NCBI RefSeq assembly: GCF_001686925.1
Contig: NZ_LVEN01000035.1
Coordinates: 372,001 to 436,000, forward strand
DNA length: 64,000 bases
Direction of reading: 5' to 3'
DNA from: Flavobacterium piscis
Lineage (GTDB): Bacteria > Bacteroidota > Bacteroidia > Flavobacteriales > Flavobacteriaceae
Shown: in pieces, positions 45,201-53,124 of the stretch
Numbering within the stretch: the stretch's first letter is position 1
How the letters are laid out: each line of letters starts with the position of its first letter
Translations under genes and position numbers: made by a program
Notes under the pieces: generated by a model
What the model was told of the DNA's origin: nothing
Databases searched by the model: none
What the model saw: only the letters and a program-made list of their open reading frames with translations

Positions 45201-45436
45201 GTCATATAAGTCATATTCTCGACTCCGTTTATTTGTTCTTCCAGAGGTATAATTACACTTTTCATCACCACATTGGCACTTGCTCCCTGATACGAAGTGT
45301 TTACTACAACTGTTGGCGGGGCAATTTCAGGATATTGTGATATGGGTAATGATACTAATCCCAGCAACCCTAAAATCACTATTATGATCGATATTACCGT
45401 GGATAATACCGGATTCTCTATAAATTTTCTAAACAT
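42287..45436 (-). CDS. RND multidrug efflux permease, HAE1 (AcrB) family
   Basis: 1049 residues with the twelve-helix, two-porter-domain layout of AcrB. Motifs: MFRKFIENPVLSTVISIIIVILGLLGL at the N-terminus, QYPEIAPPTVVVNTSYQGAS, the proton-relay Asp pair in LALVLAIGIVVDDAIVVVEAV near 405, TPTGFVPNEDGG and a C-terminal IGLLAKNAILIVEFA. It pumps hydrophobic compounds from the inner membrane or periplasm through the outer-membrane factor. It follows the adaptor by 6 bp. It lacks visible defects in the catalytic helices, so it should be functional. Confidence 0.96.
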   Translation of the reverse strand: MFRKFIENPVLSTVISIIIVILGLLGLVSLPISQYPEIAPPTVVVNTSYQGASANVVMKSVIIPLEEQINGVENMTYMTSTASSNGSAAITIFFKQGTNADMAAVNVQNRVTKATSLLPNEVIKAGITTSKQLSSTAFSFLLYSTDGKYDEKFLDNYLRINIIPEMKRVEGVGGTQIYSDQEYSMRIWLKPDAMANQGLVPDDIIKALQEQNIEAAPGKIGENSKESVQYALKFTGRLENPAEFENIVLRSGQQGSVLRLKDVADIEFGALDYTTSLITQGKVSSGGAISQISGSNARELIIACEDILKKASKDFPPGIEYHTFLNANDFLDASIEKVIYTIIEAFILVFIVVFIFLQDFRSTLIPAIAVPVSIIGTFFFLKLFGFTINLLTLFALVLAIGIVVDDAIVVVEAVHAKLDQGAKSARKATIHAMSEISGAIISITLIMSAVFVPVTFITGSAGVFYKQFGLTLAVAILISAVNALTLSPALCAILLKQHDPEKSDHKKGFLPKFYASFNVAFDAVTNKYVGAVRFLIRRKWISLVAIAVFGMVFYALIKTTPTGFVPNEDGGAIYGNVVLPASSTLERTEEITKEIDSIARSIPEIELSSTLSGMDLIHGNGGSYGALFIRLKSWKDRKGKNQDVNSVVAKLFEKTAHIKGASVIFFAAPTLQGFGNNNGFEVQLQDRTGGSYQDFEKNIGKFMTAINQRPEIMYATNPFNIGFPEMEVNVNVAKCKDAGVSVNTILNTLQGYFGGIYASDINKLGKQYRVMLQSRPDYRAKESDINKVFVRTDKGAMAPISEFVTLKKTYGPEFINRFNLFTSTAVTGAPNAGYSSGDAIKAIEEVAAQTLDRGYAYEFSGLTKEELSSGSQTTLIFGLCLIFIYFLLSAQYKSYILPFSVLLSLPIGLAGAFIFANLFGVDNNIFLQISLIMLIGLLAKNAILIVEFALLHRLSGRSLVQSALFGAKARLRPILMTSFAFIFGLIPLMIATGAGALSNRSIGTAAVGGMLIGTLFGVFVIPVLFIIFQSLQEKVGGVKVPVHEPRVID

Positions 45437-45442
45437 GATTTT

Positions 45443-46564
45443 TTATTTTTTTGAAGAAGAAATCGGTGCGATTTTTACTCCATCTCTTAAATTTCCAATT
45501 CCTTCTGTAACTATACTATCTCCTGATTTTACACCTTCGGTTACTACATATTCTTTTTCGGTGGCTTCATTTCTTATTTTTATTTCGGTGTTGTGCACTA
45601 CGTTTTTTGCATCTACAGTAAATACAAAAAAGCGTCCCTGCAATTCGAATACTGCTTTTTTAGGTACCAGAATTGCTGCTGTAAATTGTGTTGGAATCAC
45701 TATTGTGGCACTTGCCCCGCTCCAAAGTTTTCCTTCTGGATTTGGAAAAACAGCTTTGAAATTAGCTGATCCTGTGCCTGCATTTAAAACGCCGCTTAAG
45801 GTTTGAATTTTTCCTTTTGATGAATAGGTTTCTCCATCGGCAGTAACCAGAGAAACTTCGGGCATATTCCTGAATTTATCCTTTAATTGATTGCCTGAAA
45901 ATTGTTCTAAAAAAGAGTTTAATTGTTGCTGACTTAAAGAGAAATAAGCGTAAATATTTTTAGTATTGGCAACGGTAGTCAAAGGATCGGCTGCCGAACT
46001 GCTGACCAAACTTCCTATCTTAAAAGGTAAACTTCCCACAACTCCGTTAATTGGGCTTACAATAATGGTGAACGCCAATTTTGATTTTGCCGAAGATAAA
46101 TCAGCATTGGCCTGACTTAATTCGGCTCTTTTTACGCGTTCTATATTTTTGGCTGAGGTTAATTCGTAATTGTTTATAATTTTCTTTTCAGCCAAAGCCG
46201 ATGTTCTTTTGGTTTGAATAACGGCTGTTTCCAGACTGGCTTCGGCGGCGAGAACTGCTGCTTTCTTATTGTTTACTTCCTGCAAATAACTATTGGCATC
46301 GATTTTAAACAACGCTTGTCCTTTGGCTACAGCCGAACCTTCTTCTACATAAACCTGCTCTATATATCCATCTACTTTTGAGCGTATTTCGACGGTTTGT
46401 TCCCCTTCTAAAGTAGTGGGATATTCTACCGAAACATCGGCTTTTTGAGCTTTTAGCGTAAGCGTTGGATATGATACCGGACTTTCTGTTTGTTCTGTTT
46501 TTTTGGTTTCGCATGAAACTATCGAAAGGGTTCCTATAAACAAGATTGCTGCTATTTTTTTCAT
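45443..46564 (-). CDS. RND periplasmic adaptor subunit (MFP, AcrA-like) lipoprotein
   Basis: 373 residues with lipoprotein Cys18 (LSIVSC). Barrel-sandwich/lipoyl halves VEIRSKVDGYIEQVYVEEGSAVAKGQALFKID (about 58-90) and IVSPINGVVGSLPFKIGSLV (about 165-185) flank an alpha-hairpin. A beta-barrel domain and membrane-proximal domain follow (LVPKKAVFELQGRFFVF). It links the AcrB-like pump to the outer-membrane factor. Its start overlaps the DUF2480 stop by one base, so the two are translationally coupled, and the pump starts 6 bp later. Confidence 0.93.
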   Translation of the reverse strand: MKKIAAILFIGTLSIVSCETKKTEQTESPVSYPTLTLKAQKADVSVEYPTTLEGEQTVEIRSKVDGYIEQVYVEEGSAVAKGQALFKIDANSYLQEVNNKKAAVLAAEASLETAVIQTKRTSALAEKKIINNYELTSAKNIERVKRAELSQANADLSSAKSKLAFTIIVSPINGVVGSLPFKIGSLVSSSAADPLTTVANTKNIYAYFSLSQQQLNSFLEQFSGNQLKDKFRNMPEVSLVTADGETYSSKGKIQTLSGVLNAGTGSANFKAVFPNPEGKLWSGASATIVIPTQFTAAILVPKKAVFELQGRFFVFTVDAKNVVHNTEIKIRNEATEKEYVVTEGVKSGDSIVTEGIGNLRDGVKIAPISSSKK

Positions 46565-47061
46565 TATTTTCTTTTATAAATCATTAAAGGAGAACCTGCT
46601 TCTCCCCACATTAGGGTTTTTACATATTTAATTAACTGGCTTGTGGCCAAAACGAGAATTTCTTCGGGTAGGGATGAATTGGCTTTAAGCACTACTTTTT
46701 GATTGATAAAAGCCGAAAATTCTATTTTTCGTACTCTTTCGATCCATAAAAGATTGATGTGGTTTTCTGTTACAGTGTACACTACTATTGAGGCATTAGG
46801 CGCTAGCAACGAACTGATTAATACATAAGCCCAAAGCGGAACAATCGCATCATTTGAACAAGTGATTACGACATCTTTTCCTTTAAACTGAGTCCAGTTG
46901 ATATTGGCCATTTCAGATCGAAAGGCCTTTTCCTGCAATAGAAAATCTTCTATTAGAAAAGGCACAATGTCAAATATGATAAAATCATTTTCACTGGGTT
47001 TGTACGCCCGCAAATCAAGTGTTTGTATGCCTGAAGCATTTATTTTATTTATTATTTCCAT
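46564..47061 (-). CDS. DUF2480 family protein heading the RND operon
   Basis: 165 residues, no signal peptide, no known catalytic motif. The family pattern is visible: NKINASGIQTLDLRAYKP near the start, then FDIVPFLIEDFLLQEKAFR, NWTQFKGKDVVITCSNDAIVPLWAYVLIS, and the C-terminal VLATSQLIKYVKTLMWGEAGSPLMIYKRK. The family is limited to Bacteroidetes; I recall its usual neighbours as SUF Fe-S assembly genes. Here it overlaps the RND adaptor by 1 bp, which is unusual. The gene divergent to it encodes a cysteine-rich regulator of a SufR-like type. Function is unknown. I infer a link to Fe-S or redox status, not to drug transport itself. Confidence 0.85.
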   Translation of the reverse strand: MEIINKINASGIQTLDLRAYKPSENDFIIFDIVPFLIEDFLLQEKAFRSEMANINWTQFKGKDVVITCSNDAIVPLWAYVLISSLLAPNASIVVYTVTENHINLLWIERVRKIEFSAFINQKVVLKANSSLPEEILVLATSQLIKYVKTLMWGEAGSPLMIYKRK

Positions 47062-47229
47062 ATCTGGATGATTAAAAAATTGAAATATTATTGCGTTTTA
47101 AGTTTTTGAATTTGGCTGATTTTTAGGCATAGCTATCCCCTGCCCAATCTGAATACTATTTTTTGCATTAGACTGAGTAAGTTTTAAAAAGAAGCTTTCA
47201 TTCTTTAACTAAAGTTTTTGGAGATTTTT

Positions 47230-47490
47230 AAAATCTGAAGAATATTTTATTTACAGATTTTCATCAACACGTTCCAATACGGAACGATATAAACAGGCAA
47301 AGCAATCCTATCATATGAACTAAGGGGAGGTGATTCTAATTCTAGTACCATAATCTACAGTTTGTATTAATAAATGCTGTAACTCACAAGTTGGATTGCT
47401 TTTAGGATAATAATATCTCGCAATGCGCTTTGATAAGTAAGGCAAAATTAATAATTTTGCATAATAAAACAACTAAATACTTGTTTTATT
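47230..47490 (+). promoter_or_regulatory. Divergent control region with regulator promoter and operator-like palindrome
   Basis: TTTG at 47429-47432 and TAATTTTG at 47452-47459, 19 nt apart, form a full match to the Flavobacterium TTTG-N17-23-TANNTTTG promoter for the regulator at 47496. A 10-bp perfect inverted repeat, AATAAAACAA (47463-47472) and TTGTTTTATT (47481-47490), overlaps the expected start of transcription. A second one, AAAATCTG (47230-47237) and CAGATTTT (47254-47261), lies nearer the RND operon. No clear promoter is visible for the RND side. The remainder of 47062-47495 holds no gene. Confidence 0.65.
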
Positions 47491-47495
47491 AATTT

Positions 47496-48107
47496 ATGAC
47501 TACAAATAAGATTTTAATGTTGCTCAAAATGCGGGGTTCTCTTACGGCTCTCGAGATTGCGCATGAGCTTAAAATAACCAAGGAAGGAGTTCGACAACAG
47601 TTAGTTAAACTTGTCGAAGAAGAACTTATTCATCCGCAAGAAGAATCTAAAGGTGTGGGCAGGCCACAAAAAACTTTTAGCCTTACAGCAAATGGAAATG
47701 CTAAATTCCCGGATACTCATGCTGAATTGACCTTAAAACTAATTAATATTATGAGCTTGATGGGAAACAATATGCTCGATGATGTTATTAATGTTTATGA
47801 AGAAGTAGGGAAAAAGAAGTATCACGAAGAAATTGATACTATAGATAATTTGGAACAAAAAATAGAAAAACTGGTTGAAATAAGAACCAGAGAAGGTTAT
47901 ATGGCCGAATACTCTAAGAATGACGAAGGATATCTTTTAGTAGAAAACCATTGCCCTATTTGCGCTGCTGCTACCATTTGTCAGGGCTTTTGTTCCTCTG
48001 AATTAAATACTTTCAGGTCTGTACTGGGCAACGACGTTATGATCAATCGCATTAGCCATATCATTGCAGGTGAAAGAAGATGCGCGTATCAAATTATCCT
48101 GAATTAA
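47496..48107 (+). CDS. SufR-like winged-helix regulator with C-terminal Fe-S-type cysteines
   Basis: 203 residues. The N-terminal winged helix (1-65: ILMLLKMRGSLTALEIAHEL, KEGVRQQLVKLVEE, GVGRPQKTFSLT) is of the ArsR/MarR-like type seen in SufR. The C-terminal part has NHCPICAAATICQGFCSSEL (C153, C156, C162, C166) and GERRCAYQI (C196). Cys clusters of this pattern bind a [4Fe-4S] cluster in SufR and its relatives, so the protein may sense Fe-S or oxidative status. The promoter and operator-like palindrome sit directly upstream, which suggests autoregulation. The RND operon diverges from it and is the likely target. The terminator follows at 48128. Confidence 0.83.
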   Translation: MTTNKILMLLKMRGSLTALEIAHELKITKEGVRQQLVKLVEEELIHPQEESKGVGRPQKTFSLTANGNAKFPDTHAELTLKLINIMSLMGNNMLDDVINVYEEVGKKKYHEEIDTIDNLEQKIEKLVEIRTREGYMAEYSKNDEGYLLVENHCPICAAATICQGFCSSELNTFRSVLGNDVMINRISHIIAGERRCAYQIILN

Positions 48108-48127
48108 TTTGATCTAAAATAGAAAAC

Positions 48128-48158
48128 ACCTGCAAAATATAAATTTCACAGGTTTTTT
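48128..48158 (+). terminator. Probable terminator of the SufR-like gene
   Basis: ACCTG (48128-48132) pairs with CAGGT (48149-48153) through an internal loop and an AAAT/ATTT inner pair, then TTTTTT. It starts 20 nt after the stop. Confidence 0.55.
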
Positions 48159-48199
48159 CAGTCAACAATTAAATATAACTAAATTCTTAAGCATTACAA

Positions 48200-49618
48200 T
48201 CAATCGGGATTTGCCAGTATTTTATACAACTCAGCATTCGAAATATAAAACTGATTTTCGATACTAATTTGAGATAGTTTTGCACTTACCAGATTATTTT
48301 CACGCGAATTGATCAGAAAGATCGAGCTTTCGCCAAAGGAAAACAGTTTCTCTTCTGAGTTGAGCATGGTCACGTAATCTTTGACCAGATTGTCAATAAC
48401 GTTTTTTTGCCTTTTTAAAGAAGCAATTTCGGTTTGCTGCGCTTTTATTTTATTCTTTAATTCTAATCTTTGCTGATCGATATCAAACTTTAAATCCTGA
48501 ATTTTAAGTTTCGCAAGTTTAAGTCCTCCGCGTTCTTTTCGCAGAAAAATTGGAATACTAAAATCGATATTAAACTTATAATCATCAGCATTAAAAGAAT
48601 TAAAATAAGAAGGTTCAGAAATATAATTGTAACCCACATTCAGTTTTGGCAATAATGAATTTGCTTTGAGCTGTCTGTTGATTTCGAGCATCGACATTTT
48701 AGTTTGCAGAGCCTGAATTTTAGGATGCGCTTCAAAGGTTTCTGAATTTACCATCATTGCTGAGGTATTCAAGGTGCCCTCAAGCGTCTGAATTAAATTT
48801 TGTTCCGGTTTTACATTATCTTCTAACTCGACAGGAACACTTTCGATCCATAAATAATTAGACAGATTCAGCTTGGCTTTGGCCAGTTTCAGATTTCCGT
48901 TTTCAACATTCAGTTCTCTGTTTCGTACCGTAATTCCTGCTTCGACACTGTCTATTGCGGGAGAATCTCCCAGTTCAATCAGCTTTTTTACACCATTAAA
49001 ACGAGTACTGGCAAAACCCAGATAACTTTTATAAAGTTCGGCTTCGTTATAACTTTTTCTCCATTCAAAATACGCTTCACTGGCTTTGTATAAAACCTCG
49101 ATTGCCCTAAGTTTTCTCTGTGCATCGCTTAGTTTTAACTGCAATTTTCCTTCGCGAACATCTGCCATTCGCTGGTTGATAAACATTCCCTGACCTAAAG
49201 CTACGCTAATTCCTAATGAAGTTAATCCGGCTTCGGGCGTACGGTTTTGCGGATTATAATATTGCCCGTCTGTATCATCAAAACCAGCTTTGATTTCGAC
49301 ACCGTACCAGGTCGGGATTTTAAAACTGCTGTTGAGTAACGAATAATATTCGGTTCCTTTAAATTCTTTTTTATTGTAATCTACTTCAATTTTCGGATCA
49401 AATCCGCCGCGCGCCACCATAAGCATTGCCTGGGCGGTGCTTACTTCAAGATTGGCTTGTTTGACCAGCGGATGGTATTTTTTTACGTATCCTAAAAACT
49501 CACTATAACTTAATTCTTCTTTATTAAAATCCTGACTGTAACCTGTAACAATGCCCAATAAGAATAAAAAAGAAAACAATTTTACAGCGGTTCTCCTCTT
49601 ATTTCTTTTCCTTTCCAT
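48200..49618 (-). CDS. TolC-family outer-membrane efflux protein of an ABC exporter set
   Basis: About 472 residues from ATG 49618 (MERKRNKRRTAVKLFSFLFL), with a signal peptide cleaved near TGYSQ; an ATG 15 nt upstream (49633) is equally possible. The TolC fold: LSYSEFLGYVKKYHPLVKQANLEV, AGLTSLGISVALGQGMFINQRMADVREGKLQLKLSDAQR, KLNVGYNYIS and RKERGGLKLAKLKIQDLKFD. The signal peptide is followed directly by the fold and no lipobox is visible. The gene start overlaps the end of the HlyD gene by about 20 bp, so the two are tightly coupled. With the HlyD and ABC genes it would form a tripartite secretion channel. Confidence 0.85.
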   Translation of the reverse strand: MERKRNKRRTAVKLFSFLFLLGIVTGYSQDFNKEELSYSEFLGYVKKYHPLVKQANLEVSTAQAMLMVARGGFDPKIEVDYNKKEFKGTEYYSLLNSSFKIPTWYGVEIKAGFDDTDGQYYNPQNRTPEAGLTSLGISVALGQGMFINQRMADVREGKLQLKLSDAQRKLRAIEVLYKASEAYFEWRKSYNEAELYKSYLGFASTRFNGVKKLIELGDSPAIDSVEAGITVRNRELNVENGNLKLAKAKLNLSNYLWIESVPVELEDNVKPEQNLIQTLEGTLNTSAMMVNSETFEAHPKIQALQTKMSMLEINRQLKANSLLPKLNVGYNYISEPSYFNSFNADDYKFNIDFSIPIFLRKERGGLKLAKLKIQDLKFDIDQQRLELKNKIKAQQTEIASLKRQKNVIDNLVKDYVTMLNSEEKLFSFGESSIFLINSRENNLVSAKLSQISIENQFYISNAELYKILANPD

Positions 49619-50954
49619 TTGCTGCTTTTTCATCTGACTTATAATAATTTGGCGGAAAACCATTTAGGTTACGCCATATTTCATACCATACCGAAACGGT
49701 TTCTAACAAAGCTATACTTTGTGCTCCGGCACCTATACTAAGTTCTTTTGGCCATTTCTCTTCTTTATTACCATCTGGAGCAATTAATACTCTGTATTTT
49801 CCGTTGGCACTTATAAAGTTTTCTATGGCCACAATTTTGCCTCCAAAGGTTCCGTAAGACAATCCCGGCCATCCTGAGAATACAATTCTAGGCCATCCGT
49901 CAAACCAAACGCGTACATCTGCACCACGATGTACCAACGGAAGATCGATAGGATCTACATACGTTTCGACCGCTATATCATAAGTTGCAGGCATTATACT
50001 GACGATTGGGGTTCCCTCTTTTATGGTTTCTCCAAGACCGGTTAATAATGCACGGTTTACATAACCGCTCTGAGGAGCCGTAATGTAGTACATTCCGTTT
50101 CTTATGCTATAATTTGCATATTGATTCTCCAGCTTATTTACCTGAGCTTCTGTATCATATTGTGTACTTAAAGCGGTAAACTTATCACTTCTTGATTTCG
50201 AAATTTTTTCAGCATATTCAGCTCCAATTCTATTAATCTCGACTCTGGCATTTATAAGCTCATTTTTACTGCTTAACAATTTATTTTGCTGTGTAATAAT
50301 ATACGCTTCAGATTCCTGTAGCTTCAGTCGTTTTTGCTCTACATCGGTCATTGGTTTTAAACCTTCTTTATTAAGGGCAGTAGAACGATTAAACTGTGTC
50401 TGAGCAATTCTTAACTGTGTTTTTACTGCTTCAAGATCCATACTGTCACTTTTTATTTTCAGCAGGGATTGTTTTATTTTATTTTGTGCCTGTTGCAGTT
50501 TTAATTCTCTTTCGGTATTAAGTGATTTTGCCTGATCGTTCAGCGAAGTCACTTTATCGCCATAAGATTCTACCGCCATTTTTTTAGCATCGACCTGATC
50601 TTTGGTATTTCCTACCAAATTTGGATCTAAGTAATCTTCTTTGGTTTCTGAAATAAAAAGAATGGTATCACCTTTTTTTACAAAATCGCCTTCTTTTACA
50701 AACCACTTCTCTACTCTTCCGGCAATGGCATTGTGAACGGTTTGAGGTCTTTGGTCCGGTTTTAATGTCGTGACTGATCCGCTTCCTGAAATGTTTTGTG
50801 TCCAGGGAAGGAATAAACAACCTAATGCGAACAATAAAAAACCTACGATGACTCTGTTTAAAATTTTATAATGGGGTCTGCGGGCAACGCTGGTTATCGA
50901 AACGTATTTTCCGGGAGTAATAAGTACGTTATTATCTTTAGATAAATTGAGCAT
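49599..50954 (-). CDS. HlyD-type membrane fusion protein
   Basis: 451 residues. One membrane anchor near residues 34-52 (VIVGFLLFALGCLFLPW), then a lipoyl half (TVHNAIAGRVEKWFVKEGDFVKKGDTILF at about 68-97), a long coiled-coil hairpin (about 105-265) rich in Lys, Gln and Glu, the second lipoyl half (YYITAPQSGYVNRALLTGLGETIKEGTPIVSIM) and a C-terminal barrel. It connects an inner-membrane ABC exporter to TolC in type 1 secretion-like systems. It begins 2 bp after the ABC gene and overlaps the TolC gene. Confidence 0.88.
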   Translation of the reverse strand: MLNLSKDNNVLITPGKYVSITSVARRPHYKILNRVIVGFLLFALGCLFLPWTQNISGSGSVTTLKPDQRPQTVHNAIAGRVEKWFVKEGDFVKKGDTILFISETKEDYLDPNLVGNTKDQVDAKKMAVESYGDKVTSLNDQAKSLNTERELKLQQAQNKIKQSLLKIKSDSMDLEAVKTQLRIAQTQFNRSTALNKEGLKPMTDVEQKRLKLQESEAYIITQQNKLLSSKNELINARVEINRIGAEYAEKISKSRSDKFTALSTQYDTEAQVNKLENQYANYSIRNGMYYITAPQSGYVNRALLTGLGETIKEGTPIVSIMPATYDIAVETYVDPIDLPLVHRGADVRVWFDGWPRIVFSGWPGLSYGTFGGKIVAIENFISANGKYRVLIAPDGNKEEKWPKELSIGAGAQSIALLETVSVWYEIWRNLNGFPPNYYKSDEKAANGKEKK

Positions 50955-50956
50955 GA

Positions 50957-52612
50957 TTAAAGCTTTATGTCGTTAATAATTTTTCCATCATCAATCGTGA
51001 TCATACGGTCGCATTTATTCTTCCAAATATCATTTTTAGAAGTTAAAATTACCGTCCAGTTATTTTCTTCAGAAAGTAAAAAATCAACTATTTTACCCGA
51101 AGTCAATTCGTCCATTTTATCAACGGGATCTTCGAGGAATAATATATTAGGTTTGTTTACAATACTTCGCGCCAAAAGAATTTTTTGAACATCTGAAGCC
51201 GAAAGTTCACGTCCGCCCGGATGAATCTGATTCTCAAGCCCATTAGGAAAAGTTTTAATGTAAGGTGTAAGACAAACATTGTCCAGCGCCCATTTTAGCT
51301 CATCATTATTAATGGTTTCGTTACCAAAAAGAATATTCTCTCTAATGGTTCCGGCAAAAAGCGTATCGCCCTGCAAAAATGTACCCGCCTGAGCTCTATA
51401 AGTATTTTCGTCAAGTCGGTTCATGTAATTATCTGTGATGTACATTGTACCGCTTTCGGGTTCCAGTAAACCGGAGAGCAAGCGTAATAAAGTACTTTTT
51501 CCTGCACCATTTGTTCCTCTTAAAATGATCTTTTCTCCCTGAGATATCTTCAGGTTGATATTTTTAAGGGATTTTTTGTTGTGATCCGGATAGTTATAAG
51601 CAACACTTTCGGTTTCGATATTGATGCCGGTATCGCTTACAGCTGAGGTTTGCGGAACGCCCGAAATCTCCATATCAGTAACCTGACCAATTTTTTCGAC
51701 AGAAGTCAGTACATCATAAAAAGATTCCAGCCCAAAGATTATTTTTTCTACAGAATTGATCAGCAATACAATCACAATTTCAGCTGCCACAAACTGCCCG
51801 ATATTCATTTGATGGTGAATTACCAGAAAACCACCAATCGACAAAAGGGCAGCCGTAACAATCACTTTAAAAATAGTAAGCTGAATGTATTGTTTTTTCA
51901 TAACCTGAAAATGCTTTTCGCGGTAATTGATATACTCGCTCACATAACCGTCGTTTCTGTTTAATGCATATTCGAAACCGCCTTTTCTTCTAAAACTTTC
52001 ACGATTGCGCGCAATTTCCTGAATCCAGGCTGCTACTTTATATTTAAACTTAGATTCATTCAGGCTGGTTTCTAAACCATCTTTATACGAAAATTTAAAA
52101 ATGACATATAAAATAACGATAAACAAAAGACCAATTACGGTAAAAAAGGAATGGTACAAAACCAATAATATAATACCAAAACCTACCTGCAGAAAAGCGG
52201 CACAAAAATCAAGTAAAAGTTTTGCCGTTCCTTTTTGCACCATCAGCGTATCAAAAAAACGGTTGGCTTTTTCGGGTGCATATTCAGAATACATTTCTTT
52301 GAATTTAATTAAAGGCATTCTGTAAGCAAATTCAAATGAAGATCGCACAAAAATTCTTTGCTGAAGATTTTCGACAATTCGCAGCTGCAAAATGATCAAA
52401 ACTCCGCCAAAACCAACTCCAACGGTGACCAAAAAAACAAGCACAACCCACGAAACACTTAACTGCCCGCTTTGAATAAAATTGATAATGGCCTGAATTC
52501 CTAAAGGCAGGGAAAGGTTTACGAGACCGGCAAAAGCGGCGTAAAATATAATTTGATAAACGTCGCGCTTATCAAGTGCGAGTAAATTATAAAAACGTTT
52601 TAATGGTGTCAT
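50957..52612 (-). CDS. ABC transporter, fused membrane and ATP-binding domains, with degenerate ATPase motifs
   Basis: 551 residues with no N-terminal peptidase domain. Membrane domain about 1-310 (six helices), ATP-binding domain about 330-551. Walker A is intact (G366-T-N-G-A-G-K-S-T) and the Q-loop Gln414 is present. The signature reads LSASDVQ (470-476) in place of LSGGQ. Walker B reads ILFLED (Glu494, Asp495), a swap of the usual Asp-Glu pair. The H-loop His is replaced (VILTSKND, Ser525). Type 1 secretion ABC proteins usually keep these residues, so this one may be a slow or regulated ATPase, or work as a heterodimer half. The HlyD and TolC partners follow at once. The cargo is unknown. 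Confidence 0.85.
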   Translation of the reverse strand: MTPLKRFYNLLALDKRDVYQIIFYAAFAGLVNLSLPLGIQAIINFIQSGQLSVSWVVLVFLVTVGVGFGGVLIILQLRIVENLQQRIFVRSSFEFAYRMPLIKFKEMYSEYAPEKANRFFDTLMVQKGTAKLLLDFCAAFLQVGFGIILLVLYHSFFTVIGLLFIVILYVIFKFSYKDGLETSLNESKFKYKVAAWIQEIARNRESFRRKGGFEYALNRNDGYVSEYINYREKHFQVMKKQYIQLTIFKVIVTAALLSIGGFLVIHHQMNIGQFVAAEIVIVLLINSVEKIIFGLESFYDVLTSVEKIGQVTDMEISGVPQTSAVSDTGINIETESVAYNYPDHNKKSLKNINLKISQGEKIILRGTNGAGKSTLLRLLSGLLEPESGTMYITDNYMNRLDENTYRAQAGTFLQGDTLFAGTIRENILFGNETINNDELKWALDNVCLTPYIKTFPNGLENQIHPGGRELSASDVQKILLARSIVNKPNILFLEDPVDKMDELTSGKIVDFLLSEENNWTVILTSKNDIWKNKCDRMITIDDGKIINDIKL

Positions 52613-52653
52613 GAATTTATATATAAATACAAGATTAATAGATAGACATTTAT

Positions 52654-52671
52654 ATACGGTAAATACCGTAT
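52654..52671. promoter_or_regulatory. 18-bp palindrome upstream of the ABC exporter gene
   Basis: ATACGGTA (52654-52661), AA, TACCGTAT (52664-52671): an 8-bp inverted repeat 42 nt upstream of the ABC gene start and 49 nt after the stop of the small unknown gene upstream. An operator for an unlinked regulator is plausible. Confidence 0.45.
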
Positions 52672-52719
52672 TAAGGATGAGAGATTTTCATTTAAATCTA
52701 CAAAAAAAAAGTGAAATAT

Positions 52720-53124
52720 TTACACAATTCTCTGGGGTGGAGGTAAATAGATCTTGCCGTGAAAAGCGAATAAAAAGAGGGGATTGTCTATGTAATTTTT
52801 TCTTTTAGGTCTATTTTGGAAATACAAACCCGCCAGAGATGCATCAAGCGGAATCAGATATTCTAATAAAACAATGCCTTTTGCAAGCTTAGTGGTTTTA
52901 GCCTCTTTAGTTTTATAGTCATCTACTTCTTCAGGAATTCCGTCGCATTTGAATATTTTTTTCAGGAAATTGCAAGTCATTCCTTTTACCGAATTTACCT
53001 CGGCATTATCATTTATAATTTGGCTGAAATTAGTAGACAAATTGATACTGCTCATTAAAAAATAGCCGATTAGCAACGCCTGAAGGCATTTACAGAAAAG
53101 ACTATTTTTAATTTTGTTCAGCAT
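52720..53124 (-). CDS. Small exported or membrane protein of unknown function next to the ABC exporter
   Basis: 134 residues, not recognised. Residues about 13-32 are hydrophobic (LQALLIGYFLMSSINLS) and could be a signal or anchor. The middle is charged (IPEEVDDYKTKEAKTTKLAK), with Cys residues at 10, 12, 51 and 59. The C-terminus has a well-defined block RPKRKNYIDNPLFLFAFHGK then IYLPPPQRIV, which looks conserved rather than random. Codon use resembles its neighbours. It is the gene immediately upstream of the exporter, in the same orientation, with a 107-bp gap holding a palindrome. It could be an accessory protein or cargo of the exporter; this is a guess from position. Confidence 0.6.
   Translation of the reverse strand: MLNKIKNSLFCKCLQALLIGYFLMSSINLSTNFSQIINDNAEVNSVKGMTCNFLKKIFKCDGIPEEVDDYKTKEAKTTKLAKGIVLLEYLIPLDASLAGLYFQNRPKRKNYIDNPLFLFAFHGKIYLPPPQRIV

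Noticed and set aside
47230..47261. Terminator function for the AAAATCTG / CAGATTTT inverted repeat
   Set aside because: It lies between divergent starts, where a terminator is not expected, and there is no T-tract; an operator is more likely.
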